From NCBI GenBank assembly GCA_003054695.1, contig QAZA01000050.1, forward strand, positions 540,133 to 604,132: 64,000 nt of DNA. The letters run 5' to 3'. The translations under genes and the position numbers were made by a program. This DNA comes from Verrucomicrobia bacterium LW23. GTDB lineage: Bacteria; Verrucomicrobiota; Verrucomicrobiia; Methylacidiphilales; UBA1321. Numbering within the stretch: position 1 is the first letter of the stretch; each line of letters begins with the position of its first letter. Positions 9,301 to 16,923 of this stretch are shown one piece after another. Under the pieces are notes generated by a model that saw only the letters and a program-made list of their open reading frames with translations, did not search any database and was not told where the DNA came from.

Positions 9301-9636
9301 GGCCAGGTTGCCAATCGGTACGATCTGGCTGATAATCCAGCCAAAAATCGTCCACATGGGATAGCCTGGCGGATGGGGGACACCAAAATGTGCGGCGCCC
9401 GTTATGAGCTCGCCGGAGTCCTCCAGCGTAACAGAGGGAGCCATTGTGCCAATATAAACACCAAGCGTTACTACAAACGTAATCGCCAGTGCAATGTAAT
9501 CGCACCTCTCCCACGGCGGGCTTGGCGACGTGCGAGGCACGACCTCCCCGCACAGCCACGGAACTTTTGCTTTGGTCTCCGGCGGGGAGGCGGTTTCGGT
9601 GGCAGCGGGAGTAGTGGCGGCGGCGGGGGCGGTCAT
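6331..9636 (-). CDS. DUF2723 (TMEM260-like) membrane protein with C-terminal TPRs
   Basis: It has 1101 residues. After a cytoplasmic N-terminus, the DUF2723 signature appears (GVYIGTMAPSVTLEDSGE, then GVPHPPGYPMW) with an Asp-Ser-Gly-Glu luminal loop as in GT-C glycosyltransferases. About 12 membrane helices extend to roughly residue 590, then a soluble region, then TPR-like helical pairs at about 800-1040, and a Pro/Ser/Gly-rich tail. The eukaryotic relative TMEM260 is a protein O-mannosyltransferase, and bacterial DUF2723 proteins are presumed lipid-linked-sugar transferases. The gene lies 45 bp downstream of a polyprenol-phosphate-mannose-synthase-like gene on the same strand, the expected supplier of the donor. 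Function is inferred; no acceptor is known here. Confidence 0.82.
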   Translation of the reverse strand: MTAPAAATTPAATETASPPETKAKVPWLCGEVVPRTSPSPPWERCDYIALAITFVVTLGVYIGTMAPSVTLEDSGELITGAAHFGVPHPPGYPMWTIFGWIISQIVPIGNLAWRINLESALFAALANGLLAGTCSHVGRWLFAEMMPHKPHVLRMICFHSGLTAGMVLGFSDVMWSQAVIAEVYTLNAFFLVVVLMCYSRWMMATDYNGWLVASVFWFALGLTNHHTLLLIVPAFLVGCLMGNVRSFPSVLCAFIYYVGSVLGVLAWLSADTEMHAIAWRSMFVSFIVISGIAVWYTRRWNKVYLILGALAVSAVFFVGSAWIGGWFRINLTSNSMVVFVLLGALSGAVVLNSLLNSRLIIAIIIVGWMGILPYAYMPFASATNPPMNWGYASELNGFYRDITRGQYDGALDVMIKGILAKPLRVPLAYPRPQKDGPADPTGVLLPAKVLYFYALGLEDGIQLVLAVSAFFTALIVQSVSLQRKIYLLFLVLAFFFGAFMINIIYPPSDFSRDLLEQAKVFNLQSHSVYILFVGYGLACAMIYILWQEPRTPLWSFAGCVFLALLPFMQNIKEHSQANHWFGYIFGYYGLKNADKNAVVYGGTDAGRFVPTYMIFCESTQPDKYKTVRDFDRSDLYIITQNSLADINYIRYIRSQYDERYKPREYSSFAKWLGREKQYPTPSLKTITDIDYEDCRQEWERTRGNMSDLGSMFHWNGILAKRIFEANKHKHTFYVEEMYNIPWMQDYLLPDGLFMKLNKEPMKEMPKDVVLADRKFWNGMTAALLSIPEFHDDPVAQKVFSKLRWSIGNIYYYRKMFDEARIAYEQAYSLAPRSGETVGVYVTFLTERRDFAKAEQVLKEMTAYDPYSAFFRHRYEYVAQRHGMEKQLRKLEKQYAAEPANSVVLRELVMLYSQTGDVAGLEKIVPALAEEKSIVAQEMVNLMEQFRLLNRNDLALLFLELRSLKYPNDGDVVYNLAATYAVQNQPDKAIPTLRRALAIDRNFVLQNSPTDPRFESLLEDPRYRELVPSSDTNAPTGSPAGTTVRPRGSLYTPESGSNSDSKSAPLPATGGAPASTGATPSTGGVPKSLDVKDFTSNFMSTP

Positions 9637-9681
9637 CGGGCGCGAAAGGGGTTGGCGTCTCGGACGCCCTTCTATTAACGA

Positions 9682-10419
9682 TTAAAGTCGCGATGCGGGA
9701 AGAAAATTCTTGAAGGCAAGGCAGAGGATGCGCCAAATCGCTTCGCGTGCAATGCTTTGCGACATTTTGGAGGTGCCGGCATGGCGGTCCTCGAAGACGA
9801 TCGGGATCTCCTTGATGCGGAAATCAAGGCGCCATGCGATATAGCTGATCTCCACCTGAAACGCGTAACCTGTGGAGCGAACGTGGCTCAGCGGCAATTT
9901 CTCCAAAACGCTGCGCCTGAAGCATTTAAACCCACCCGTAGGGTCCGTTACCGGCATCCGGGTAAGGGTGCGCACGTATTGCGCTGCGCCCAGGCTGAGG
10001 AGCAGCCGCGATATCGGCCAGTTGAGCACTCTTACACCGTTGATATAGCGTGAGCCTATCACCATATCCCACTCGCCATCTATTTCCCTCAGCATGAGTG
10101 GGACAACCATGGGATCGTGCGATAAATCGGCGTCCATCTGGACAACCTTTTGATAGTGGGGCCGGGCGAGGGCCCACTGGAAGCCTTTGATATACGCCGT
10201 CGCAAGTCCTTGCTTCCCATCACGTTCGATCAAATGCAGCGTGCTTCCGAATTGCGGCTGGGTGCGCAGCCACTCGGGGGTGCCGTCGCCGGAGGCGTCG
10301 TCGACGATGAGGATGTGCAGGTCGGGCGCAGCGTTCCACAGGCGCTCCGTCACCTCCACCAGGTTTTCGCGCTCGGCGTAGGTGGGGATGATGACGAGTG
10401 TGGAGTTGGGTTCGACCAT
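9682..10419 (-). CDS. Polyprenyl-phosphate mannose synthase-like glycosyltransferase (GT2)
   Basis: Transfers a sugar, usually mannose from GDP-mannose, to a polyprenyl phosphate. The sequence has the DPM1/Ppm1 pattern: VIIPTYAERENL at the start, IVDDASGDGTPEWL, QMDADLSHDP (the metal/nucleotide site) and IGSRYINGV, then DPTGGFKCFRR and GYAFQVE. There is no C-terminal membrane domain, so it matches the short soluble form. The start is ATG 10419 (MVEPNSTLVIIP); upstream frame to 10476 encodes an Arg/Ser-rich stretch unlike the family. The pairing with the DUF2723 protein suggests one pathway making and using a lipid-linked sugar. Confidence 0.85.
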   Translation of the reverse strand: MVEPNSTLVIIPTYAERENLVEVTERLWNAAPDLHILIVDDASGDGTPEWLRTQPQFGSTLHLIERDGKQGLATAYIKGFQWALARPHYQKVVQMDADLSHDPMVVPLMLREIDGEWDMVIGSRYINGVRVLNWPISRLLLSLGAAQYVRTLTRMPVTDPTGGFKCFRRSVLEKLPLSHVRSTGYAFQVEISYIAWRLDFRIKEIPIVFEDRHAGTSKMSQSIAREAIWRILCLAFKNFLPASRL

Positions 10420-10808
10420 GGTTTGGACCGGCGGGAAACTCTGGGTGCGTAGGCTGCGGTCGCGGTGCGAGCGCAATCCGGAGTGTCGCGGGGTTTGTCC
10501 GAAAAGGAGTCAGCGCCGGAAATGTGCCGGCGTGGAACCTAGCTGTGCAGGAACCGTACCGGTCGGGTGCGATTCGGCACGAAAATGCGCAAAAAAAGCG
10601 CCGGTCTGCACATTGCATGCAAACCGGCGCGTTTTGTAGGTGCGGCGCGTCCCGATGCGGGTGCGCACCACATCCCTGGAACGCCACGGCCGGGCGAGCT
10701 GGGGGCCGATGATGAATCGACCGGAGCTTCAGGCGCCGCCGGGCAGTTCCTGCTTGGGCGGTACTACCTGTTAGGGTAATCGCCCTGGGTTAAGATGTGA
10801 GGCCGGAG
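10420..10808. other. Intergenic gap, no gene seen apart from a terminator
   Basis: Between the glycosyltransferase start and the RRM gene end. It contains the hairpin at 10591-10635. I found no convincing coding frame in the rest. Confidence 0.6.
10591..10635 (-). terminator. Rho-independent terminator of the RRM gene
   Basis: GCGCCGGT at 10598-10605 pairs with ACCGGCGC at 10623-10630 around a 17-nt loop. Seven A at 10591-10597 give a U7 tract on the minus strand, the direction of the RRM gene that ends at 10809. A TTTT on the plus side makes it weakly bidirectional. Confidence 0.75.
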
Positions 10809-11171
10809 TTAGTTACGGCCACCGCGAGCACCGCGGCCACCGCCACCGTTGCCACCACCGTTACCGCCGCGGAAATCGCGAGGGGGGAAGGAGCGCTTTT
10901 CACGGGGCTCGAGGGGGCGGGCTTCGTTGACCGTCAGGGGGCGACCTTCATAGGACGCACCGTGGAAACGGCTGATGGCTGCCTGTGCTTCGTCTTCAGT
11001 GCCCATTTCGACAAAACCGAAACCGCGGGGGCGACCGGTGACTTTATCGTGAATGAGTTGAACGCGTGCAACATTGCCGACTTGGGCAAAGAGATCCGTA
11101 AGTTCCTCTTCGGACGTAGAGTAAGGCAGGTTGCCGACGTAGAGTTTAACGCTCATGACTTGATCTGACAT
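10809..11171 (-). CDS. RRM-type RNA-binding protein with Gly-rich tail
   Basis: Single RNA-recognition motif protein like the cyanobacterial Rbp and other bacterial RRM proteins. RNP2 is KLYVGNLP and RNP1 is RGFGFVEM, spaced normally. The last 25 or so residues are Gly/Arg/Asn repeats (GGNGGGNGGGGRGARGG), a typical low-complexity RNA-binding tail. Two starts are possible, MSDQVMSV (11171) or MSVKLYV (11156). Frame upstream to 11369 encodes nothing family-like, so that stretch is probably leader. It probably acts on mRNA, perhaps in cold response as in relatives. It stands alone with its own terminator at 10591-10635. Confidence 0.85.
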   Translation of the reverse strand: MSDQVMSVKLYVGNLPYSTSEEELTDLFAQVGNVARVQLIHDKVTGRPRGFGFVEMGTEDEAQAAISRFHGASYEGRPLTVNEARPLEPREKRSFPPRDFRGGNGGGNGGGGRGARGGRN

Positions 11172-11537
11172 GTGATGGTGAGTTTGGGAATACCGGCTGG
11201 CTGAAGTTTCGGACTTTCGGACCGGTTCAGCTCGAGACAATCGCGTCTCACTGATCCCAAACTCCGCTGGCACCGAACTTTCAACTGCTCCGACGCGTGC
11301 CACATTGCAGCAAAGGGCGTGGGATAGCAAATGAAATATTGCATTCATTTTACCGTACAGTCGATTCACTTACCTAACCCGCTCGAGGCAAGGCGATTAG
11401 GCCAGTTAATCTAGAAACAGCATTGTGTCATCAATCCGCCCCGTTTTGCGCTAATGATATAGCGCCGGGCAGAAGCGCGCTGGGCGGCGCCGCGCGATAT
11501 CCTGCTCATGTGACGGTCTTTTCCATAGCGCAAAGAG
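11172..11537. other. Divergent intergenic region between RRM and SUKH genes
   Basis: AT-richer than its surroundings. On the minus strand a -10-like TAAAAT lies within 11340-11360, about 175 nt before the RRM start, with no good -35. A long 5' leader for the RRM gene is therefore possible. No coding frame is convincing. Confidence 0.4.
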
Positions 11538-12224
11538 ATGGAAATGGTTTACATTAGTGGCATGACGCTGGATGCCATTACAACTTTTCTCCAGGCTATG
11601 GCCAAGAGGTTCGTCATTGTGGAGAGCTCCGCAGCCCCCGCCATGGGGGAGCAGATTGCGGATGTGGAGGCGCTGCTGGGAGTGAAATTTCAGCCGCATT
11701 ACCGTGATTTTCTCACGACCTTTGGGGGGCTTGAGGTGGAGGCGCGGCCCAGTTTCTGGCCGCCTGATGACTCCACCATCGCCCTGCCACGCTGGGCAAC
11801 GATTCGAGGGCTACGCGTGTACGGCGTCGGCGACGCTGTGCCCATGGAGCTGAAAATCGTGACGGCCACGCAGGAGCATTTTCGGCTGGTTCCCGCCGGT
11901 TCGGACGCCGGCTCCACCCCGGTTGCAACGGGAGAGAGCACGGCGGTGGGAACGCAGCGGGGCATCGCCCCGTTTTTGCAGATGATCGGCCAGAAGGACC
12001 TGTACTGCTTTAATGCGGATGGCGACATTGGAGTGTGGTGCTATGAGACACACTCGCTGGAGACCATCGACGAAGACTTTACGGAGCTGCTGGCGCGGGA
12101 GTTGCGAGCGCTTCGCGAGAACTCGCTGAAAATCGCCTCTCTGCTGACCGAGGAGGAAGCCGGCGGCCAGGCCCGCAAGGCGCTGCCCGTGCAGCCGGCG
12201 GAGGGCTGGGGGCGAGAGCAGTGA
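11538..12224 (+). CDS. SMI1/KNR4 (SUKH) family protein
   Basis: A 228-residue protein with the SUKH opening: ADVEALLGVKFQPHYRDFL followed by TTFGG, then GDIGVWCYETHSLE late in the domain, where family members have the 'N.FGD.Y.YD' block. SUKH proteins include immunity proteins against polymorphic toxins as well as regulatory scaffolds. No toxin gene flanks it, so immunity cannot be claimed. The C-terminal 25 residues are polar. Starts at 11538 (ATGGAAATGG) and 11562 (MTLDAI) are both possible. The downstream EF-hand gene is convergent. Confidence 0.72.
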   Translation: MEMVYISGMTLDAITTFLQAMAKRFVIVESSAAPAMGEQIADVEALLGVKFQPHYRDFLTTFGGLEVEARPSFWPPDDSTIALPRWATIRGLRVYGVGDAVPMELKIVTATQEHFRLVPAGSDAGSTPVATGESTAVGTQRGIAPFLQMIGQKDLYCFNADGDIGVWCYETHSLETIDEDFTELLARELRALRENSLKIASLLTEEEAGGQARKALPVQPAEGWGREQ

Positions 12225-12256
12225 GTTTCCGCTGCGCGGCCCGCGACACGCCGCAG

Positions 12257-12278
12257 CACGCCGCCGGTGGGCGGCGTG
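12257..12278. terminator. GC-rich stem-loop between convergent genes
   Basis: CACGCCGCC at 12257-12265 and GGCGGCGTG at 12270-12278 form a perfect 9-bp stem with a GGTG loop, 33 bp after the SUKH stop. There is no U-tract, so it may only assist termination. Confidence 0.45.
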
Positions 12279-12385
12279 AGGCGAAAGGCGTGCGGCCTCT
12301 TCGGGATGCGGGGGGAGCACATCCCTGGGCTGAAGCTTTGCCGGGCCGGGCTGAGGCGGTTTCAGCCCCCTGAATTTCCGCAAGC

Positions 12386-12919
12386 TCAGGGCTTGGACGA
12401 ATCGGCGGCGGGGGTCGTCGTGGACTTGCCGGCGTCTTTGGCTTCTTTCAGCTTCTTCTCGGCCTTTTCTTTGGCTTTGTCGGCCTTCTCTTTGGCTTTA
12501 TCCGCGTCTGCTTTGGCTTTTTCGGCTTCCTTGTCGGCCATGATTTTAGCGCGTTCGTCCTTGTTTATCTTGCCGTCCTTATTGGTGTCGTACTTGGCAA
12601 GTTCGTCAGCTTTGCGCTTCTCCTGGGCGGCTTTCTTGCTGTCCTCGTAGGCCTTGGTTTCCTCGGCATTCAGCTCGCCATCGCCGTCTTTGTCAAAGGG
12701 CTGTGAGTTCTTGGTCAGCTTCTTTTTGGTGGTGGCGGGTGTCGACTCGGTCTTCGTCTCGGCAGCCGGGGCGGGTGTCTCGGCGGCGCAAACGCCCGGG
12801 GACAGGGCAACCAGCGACAGCGCCAGAGCGCAGGCGCGCAGCCAGCGGGGGAAGATTGCCGTAACTCCTTCAGTGACAACACGTGACAGGGATGCGGTGG
12901 AAGCGTGATCGTAGTGCAT
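12386..12919 (-). CDS. Secreted EF-hand protein with Lys/Glu/Ala coiled tail
   Basis: A 177-residue protein with a signal peptide (WLRACALALSLVALSPGVCAA, cut probably before AETP). Two canonical calcium loops follow: DKDGDGELNAEE and DTNKDGKINKDE, each with Asp/Asn at positions 1, 3 and 5 and Glu at 12. After them comes a heptad-like run of Lys/Ala/Glu (residues about 125-165, EKAKADADKAKEKADKAKEK) that should form a charged helix. Proteins of this build are common in Verrucomicrobia and Planctomycetes; the role is unknown. The start is ATG 12919; MRTxx-like internal starts would lose the signal peptide's basic n-region. Confidence 0.78.
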   Translation of the reverse strand: MHYDHASTASLSRVVTEGVTAIFPRWLRACALALSLVALSPGVCAAETPAPAAETKTESTPATTKKKLTKNSQPFDKDGDGELNAEETKAYEDSKKAAQEKRKADELAKYDTNKDGKINKDERAKIMADKEAEKAKADADKAKEKADKAKEKAEKKLKEAKDAGKSTTTPAADSSKP

Positions 12920-13279
12920 GTTTGTCGTAATGGTGGGGTAAAGCCGTATCTTTAGAGTAAAGATGTATACTGTTATAGCGAGACATTTTTTGTGGAAAGC
13001 ACACTGCTTTACCCACGTAAGACCAAGTCGTCTTACACGACATTTCTAACCACCTGTATAATCACGCACCAAAAGAGAGGCAAAACTTTGTCTCCAGTCG
13101 GCCGATACACAAGGAAAGGCGCGGAGTTGGCCTCTCACTTTTACTTTGCCACGCAAATGTAAGACATTAACCCGCCCGGCCGCCCCTTTTCTCCCTCTGG
13201 ACAACCAGTCGTATCAACATCTTTCCCGACTGCGTAACCAGAGATTTGACATCAAACCGTTAACTAGCGATGGTATTGC
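12920..13279. other. AT-rich divergent intergenic region with a 17-bp palindrome
   Basis: Separates the divergent EF-hand and M16 genes. ATCTTTA (12948-12954), GAG, TAAAGAT (12958-12964) is a perfect inverted repeat 29-45 bp upstream of the EF-hand start. A TTGACA lies at 13246-13251 on the plus strand, but no good -10 follows before the M16 start. No gene is seen. Confidence 0.45.
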
Positions 13280-14548
13280 ATGGTCTTCACCGTTGAGCGC
13301 TTAAGCTGCGGCGCCGGTCTTGCCGTAGCCGAGATGCCACACGTCCCGTCCGTGGCCGTGGGGCTGTGGCTTGCCGTGGGCGGTCGCCATGAAGACAAAC
13401 GTATTAACGGCATCTCGCATTTCCTGGAGCATCTCCTTTTTAAAGGCACCGGCAAACGCAACGCGCTGGAAATCAGCGAGGCCATCGAAGGCGTCGGCGG
13501 CCGCCTTAACGCGTTTACCGCGGAGGAAATGACCTGTTACTACGCGCGCGCCAGCGCCAAGCACCTCCCCTTAGTGCTTGATGTGCTGACAGATATGCTG
13601 CTTAACGCGACCTTCCCCGCACACGAGATCGAGCGCGAGCGCGGCGTTATAACGGAAGAAATCAAGATGTACGAGGACCACCCCGAGCAGGTTGCCATGG
13701 AGCGCCTTTCCGGGCTCCTCTGGCCCAACCACCCGCTCGGCCGGTCGCTGTGCGGCACGGTTCGCACCGTCTCCAGCCTCAGCCAGGCCGATTTCACGGC
13801 GTTTCGCGACCGCCACTATCATGCCGGTAACCTGTGGATAACCGCCGCCGGCAACACCTCGCTTCGCGAGGTTAAGGAGCTGTTAACGCCTCTGCTGCAA
13901 CGCATTCCGCAAGGTGAGGTCAGCCCCTACAAGCCCGCCACCTCGCGCCAGACGGCCCCGCGCATCAGCGTCGTCAACAAGCCAATCGAGCAAACCCACG
14001 TGGCCATGGCGCTACGCTCTGTGTCGCGGCACGATCCTCACAAATTCGCCCTGCGCCTGCTCAGCGTCATCCTGGGCGAGAACATGTCCTCGCGCCTCTT
14101 CCAGACAATCCGTGAGGAGCACGGCCTAGCCTACTCGGTCGATTCCTCCGTCTCGTACCTGCACGACAGCGGCACGCTCAGCATTAATGTGGGCCTGGAC
14201 TGCGACAAGCTGCCCAAGGCGCTGGACCTCATCTTTCGCGCGCTTAAGGAACTGAGCCTGAACCCGCCTTCGGCGCGCGAACTCGTTCGGGCCAAGGAAT
14301 ATACGGTGGGCCAGACGCAGCTCTCCCTGGAAAGCACCGTTAACCAGATGATGTGGATGGGCGACCACGCCCTGGGCCACGGGCGGGTGCTGGATCCCTC
14401 CAAGGTGCTGGGGCAGATTGAAGCCGTTACGGCGGAGGAAATTCGCGCTATTGCGGAGGCGATCAGCCGGCGATCCAACCTCTCCCTGTCGATCGTGTCG
14501 CCGGAAATAAAGGCGGCGCAGGTGGCGGGGATGGTGACGTTGGACTAG
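13280..14548 (+). CDS. M16-family zinc metallopeptidase (processing-peptidase type)
   Basis: Homologue of mitochondrial processing peptidase beta and bacterial PqqL/YmxG-type proteases. The inverted zinc motif HFLEH is at residues 47-51 in GISHFLEHLLFKGT, and the third ligand Glu lies in RGVITEEIKMYEDHPEQ about 75 residues on. So the active site is complete. The C-terminal half repeats the fold (VHVAMALRSVSR-like region, then RLFQTIREEHGLAYSV), as expected for a 420-residue single-unit subunit. No signal peptide is visible, so a cytoplasmic role is inferred. No adjacent partner M16 gene exists, so a homodimer is likely. Confidence 0.88.
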   Translation: MVFTVERLSCGAGLAVAEMPHVPSVAVGLWLAVGGRHEDKRINGISHFLEHLLFKGTGKRNALEISEAIEGVGGRLNAFTAEEMTCYYARASAKHLPLVLDVLTDMLLNATFPAHEIERERGVITEEIKMYEDHPEQVAMERLSGLLWPNHPLGRSLCGTVRTVSSLSQADFTAFRDRHYHAGNLWITAAGNTSLREVKELLTPLLQRIPQGEVSPYKPATSRQTAPRISVVNKPIEQTHVAMALRSVSRHDPHKFALRLLSVILGENMSSRLFQTIREEHGLAYSVDSSVSYLHDSGTLSINVGLDCDKLPKALDLIFRALKELSLNPPSARELVRAKEYTVGQTQLSLESTVNQMMWMGDHALGHGRVLDPSKVLGQIEAVTAEEIRAIAEAISRRSNLSLSIVSPEIKAAQVAGMVTLD

Positions 14549-14601
14549 AGGTTTTGCACAGCATTAATGCCTTGCGCCCAGCATTTTAGGTCCTGTTTCT
14601 C

Positions 14602-15369
14602 TTACGCCGCCACGCCTTTCTCCTGAAGCTCGCGCAGCTGCCGCGCGGGGCGGCCAAACAGGTCGCGCACGTACTCCGTGGCGGGATTGCTGAGAAGTTC
14701 CGACGGGGGGCCGGCCTGCTCCAGACGGCCCAGATGAAGCACCGCGATATGATCCGCAAGTGCCAGAGCTTCAAAGAGATCGTGAGTAACAAGAATGGCG
14801 GTTTTATTGTGCTCGCGCTTCCATTTAAGGAACGCCTGCTGAAGCAAATGCCGGGTCACTTCGTCCAGCGCGCCAAAAGGTTCGTCCAGGAGAATGACGG
14901 GCGGATCGTGAGCCACAGCGCGGGCGAAGCTGACGCGTGCCTGCTGGCCGCCGGAGAGCTCGCGCGGCGTGCGGCGGCCGTACTCGTCCGGCGGAAGTTC
15001 CACCATCGCAAGCACTTGCCTCACGCGCTCGCGGATTTGACCAGGCTCCGCGCCGTCAAGCTTAAGCCTCAGGCCAACGTTGTCCTCCACCGTAAGGTGG
15101 GGCAGCAGGCCGGGCCGCTGCATCACGTGGCCACATTGGCGACGCAGATGCTCCACGGGCATGTCGCGCGTGTTACGGCCGTCAAACTCGACGAAGCCGG
15201 TGTCCGTATCCAACAGGCGGTTGGTGATTTTAAGGAGCGTCGATTTGCCGGAGCCCGACGAGCCGAGAAGCGCCAGCGTTTCGCCCCGGTGGATCGTGAG
15301 AGTCAGGGGAGCCAGCGCCGGCCGCGACGTGCCCGGATAACTTTTGCTGACGTTCTCGTAGCGAATCAT
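14602..15369 (-). CDS. ABC transporter ATP-binding protein, glycine-betaine/osmolyte type
   Basis: ATPase of the OpuCA/OsmV group. Walker A is GSSGSGKST, the Q-loop region HVMQRPGLLPHLTVEDNV, the signature LSGGQQARV, Walker B VILLDEPFGALD, and the H-loop LVTHD. IRYENVSKSYPG is the family's usual N-terminus, which places the start at ATG 15369; an in-frame ATG at 15429 would add 20 residues without similarity. There are no CBS domains at the C-terminus, unlike OpuCA proper. No permease or binding-protein gene is near, so substrate assignment is only by family likeness. Confidence 0.82.
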   Translation of the reverse strand: MIRYENVSKSYPGTSRPALAPLTLTIHRGETLALLGSSGSGKSTLLKITNRLLDTDTGFVEFDGRNTRDMPVEHLRRQCGHVMQRPGLLPHLTVEDNVGLRLKLDGAEPGQIRERVRQVLAMVELPPDEYGRRTPRELSGGQQARVSFARAVAHDPPVILLDEPFGALDEVTRHLLQQAFLKWKREHNKTAILVTHDLFEALALADHIAVLHLGRLEQAGPPSELLSNPATEYVRDLFGRPARQLRELQEKGVAA

Positions 15370-15617
15370 AGCGCGTTGCATGCCGGTAGAGATGCCTGGG
15401 TTAACGTGCAGCCCTGTACGTAAGTCCATGCTGGCGCGCAGCTTATCGATAGCGCGGCGCTGTGTTGTGCGCTGTCTGCAGGCGCGAGCGACGGCAGAAG
15501 CTCAGTCCATTTGTTATGGATCATCGTGCAGCAAAGTGTGGCACAGACAGCAGCGCGGATGCCATCAAAAAGCGCAAGGATTTGCGGGACGGCGGAAGCT
15601 CGCCGGCGCGTCGCCCA

Positions 15618-16013
15618 TCACTCCTTTTCCGCCAGGCGGCTGCCAAAGCACACAACATAGCCAAAGGGATCGGCCACCCAAAAGTCGCGCATGCCGTAGT
15701 CCTTGTCCTCCGGAGCGCCGCCGGCAATAGCACCGCGCGTAACCAGCTCAGTCGCAACGGCATCCACATCCGCAACGGTGATGTAGACGCCGCCTTTGCC
15801 CTCGTTAAGGTTGCCGCGGAAGGCGCCGTCGGCCACCAGCGGCTCATCGATGCGCTTGAAATGGATGGCAAAGCCGTCCCGCTCCACAATAGCATATTCG
15901 GTCGGCGCGCCCATGGTGCCGAGCAGCGTAAAGCCAAGGCGCTCAACATAATAGCGCACGGCAGCGTCTACCTGGTGCGCCACGAGAATGGGACAAAGTT
16001 GCTGGATTTTCAT
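15618..16013 (-). CDS. VOC-superfamily (glyoxalase/bleomycin-resistance-like) protein
   Basis: About 131 residues with two beta-alpha-beta-beta-beta halves: ILVAHQVDAAVRYYVERLGF opens the first and GVYITVADVDAVATELVTRG the second, ending DFWVADPFGYVVCFGSR. Potential metal ligands are present, including the His in FAIHFKR and a Glu-free 'DPFGY' end. This resembles the antibiotic-resistance/PhnB-like branch more than glyoxalase I. Substrate cannot be told. The start at ATG 16013 (MKIQQLCPIL) is preferred over 16028. The divergent membrane-protein gene starts 40 bp away. Confidence 0.78.
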   Translation of the reverse strand: MKIQQLCPILVAHQVDAAVRYYVERLGFTLLGTMGAPTEYAIVERDGFAIHFKRIDEPLVADGAFRGNLNEGKGGVYITVADVDAVATELVTRGAIAGGAPEDKDYGMRDFWVADPFGYVVCFGSRLAEKE

Positions 16014-16052
16014 GGCGATTCGGTACAACCTGCCTAAACGAATCGGAGACCC

Positions 16053-16889
16053 GTGTCAACCCTCACGCCCACGCCAAACGCCCGCGCCTCAACCTCCCGC
16101 CTCTGGCGTGCGTGGCGGGAGTTTGAGTTTCGCGGCACATCCGGCGTTCTCCTGTGCGCGCTTTTTATGGCGGTGATTGCGCAGGCGGGGGCGCTCTGGT
16201 TTCTGGCGCCGATCGGGGAGTTCAGCTATGTGCTTGCGATCATGACATCGCTGGTGGGCGCGGGCATGGCGTTTGCGCTTTCGCGCGAGCAACATCTTGG
16301 GCTTGTGATCTTTGCGTTTATGTGCACGGCCACGTCCATCTTCTCCGGCTACGGCTGGCAGTTTTCGGCGGCGGCGGACAGCGGGCTGACGGTGCGGGGC
16401 ATCAGCGCTAACGATCTGGCGCCGGGGCCGCGCGCGCCTGTCTACGCAGAGTTCTCCGACGCAAAGGTTTACGTGCGAAGCTCCGTGCGCTACACCTACA
16501 CCACCAAGCCATCCAAAGGCAGCGCCACCACCATCGCTTGGCGCTTTGCCCCGCTTGCCGGGCGCGACTGGACGCCGGAGAAGCCGGTGCCGGCCTGGGT
16601 GGCCAGCCGCGGCGGCGATATCCCGCGCGAGTGGAGCGTTGACACGCCGCGCGCCACGTTGTGGAACATCATCGACGCCGACACCGGCGCGCTTGCGGCG
16701 GGCGTGCGTAACGCGTTGCAAAAAGGCAAGTTAAAGGGCGATCCCGACGCGCCGGTCTACCACTGGGGCGTCACCCCGGGGGACCTTGCTTCGTGGTGGT
16801 TCGGCCTCTCGACGTTTATCGTGGCGCTAGGTGTGATTCCCCTGTTCTGGGCGATGTGGGACGGGTACTACAGGCTGGACAAACCGTGA
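16053..16889 (+). CDS. Hypothetical integral membrane protein
   Basis: Not recognised. The start is GTG 16053, supported by a ribosome binding site CGGAGA at 16044-16049. The 278 residues show three closely spaced helices (GVLLCALFMAVIAQAGALWF, FSYVLAIMTSLVGAGMAFAL and LGLVIFAFMCTATSIFSGYG) in residues about 33-115. A soluble domain of about 125 residues follows, with a Tyr/Thr-rich YVRSSVRYTYTTKP stretch, and a last helix (STFIVALGVIPLFWAMW) before a short basic tail. The middle domain is likely outside the cytoplasm if the helix count is odd before it. Confidence 0.65.
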   Translation: MSTLTPTPNARASTSRLWRAWREFEFRGTSGVLLCALFMAVIAQAGALWFLAPIGEFSYVLAIMTSLVGAGMAFALSREQHLGLVIFAFMCTATSIFSGYGWQFSAAADSGLTVRGISANDLAPGPRAPVYAEFSDAKVYVRSSVRYTYTTKPSKGSATTIAWRFAPLAGRDWTPEKPVPAWVASRGGDIPREWSVDTPRATLWNIIDADTGALAAGVRNALQKGKLKGDPDAPVYHWGVTPGDLASWWFGLSTFIVALGVIPLFWAMWDGYYRLDKP

Positions 16890-16923
16890 GGCGCCACCCA
16901 CCCTCCCCGCCACAAGCTCGCCC

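Noticed and set aside
13246..13279. TTGACA at 13246 as promoter of the M16 gene
   Set aside because: No acceptable -10 before the ATG at 13280, which would otherwise be leaderless.
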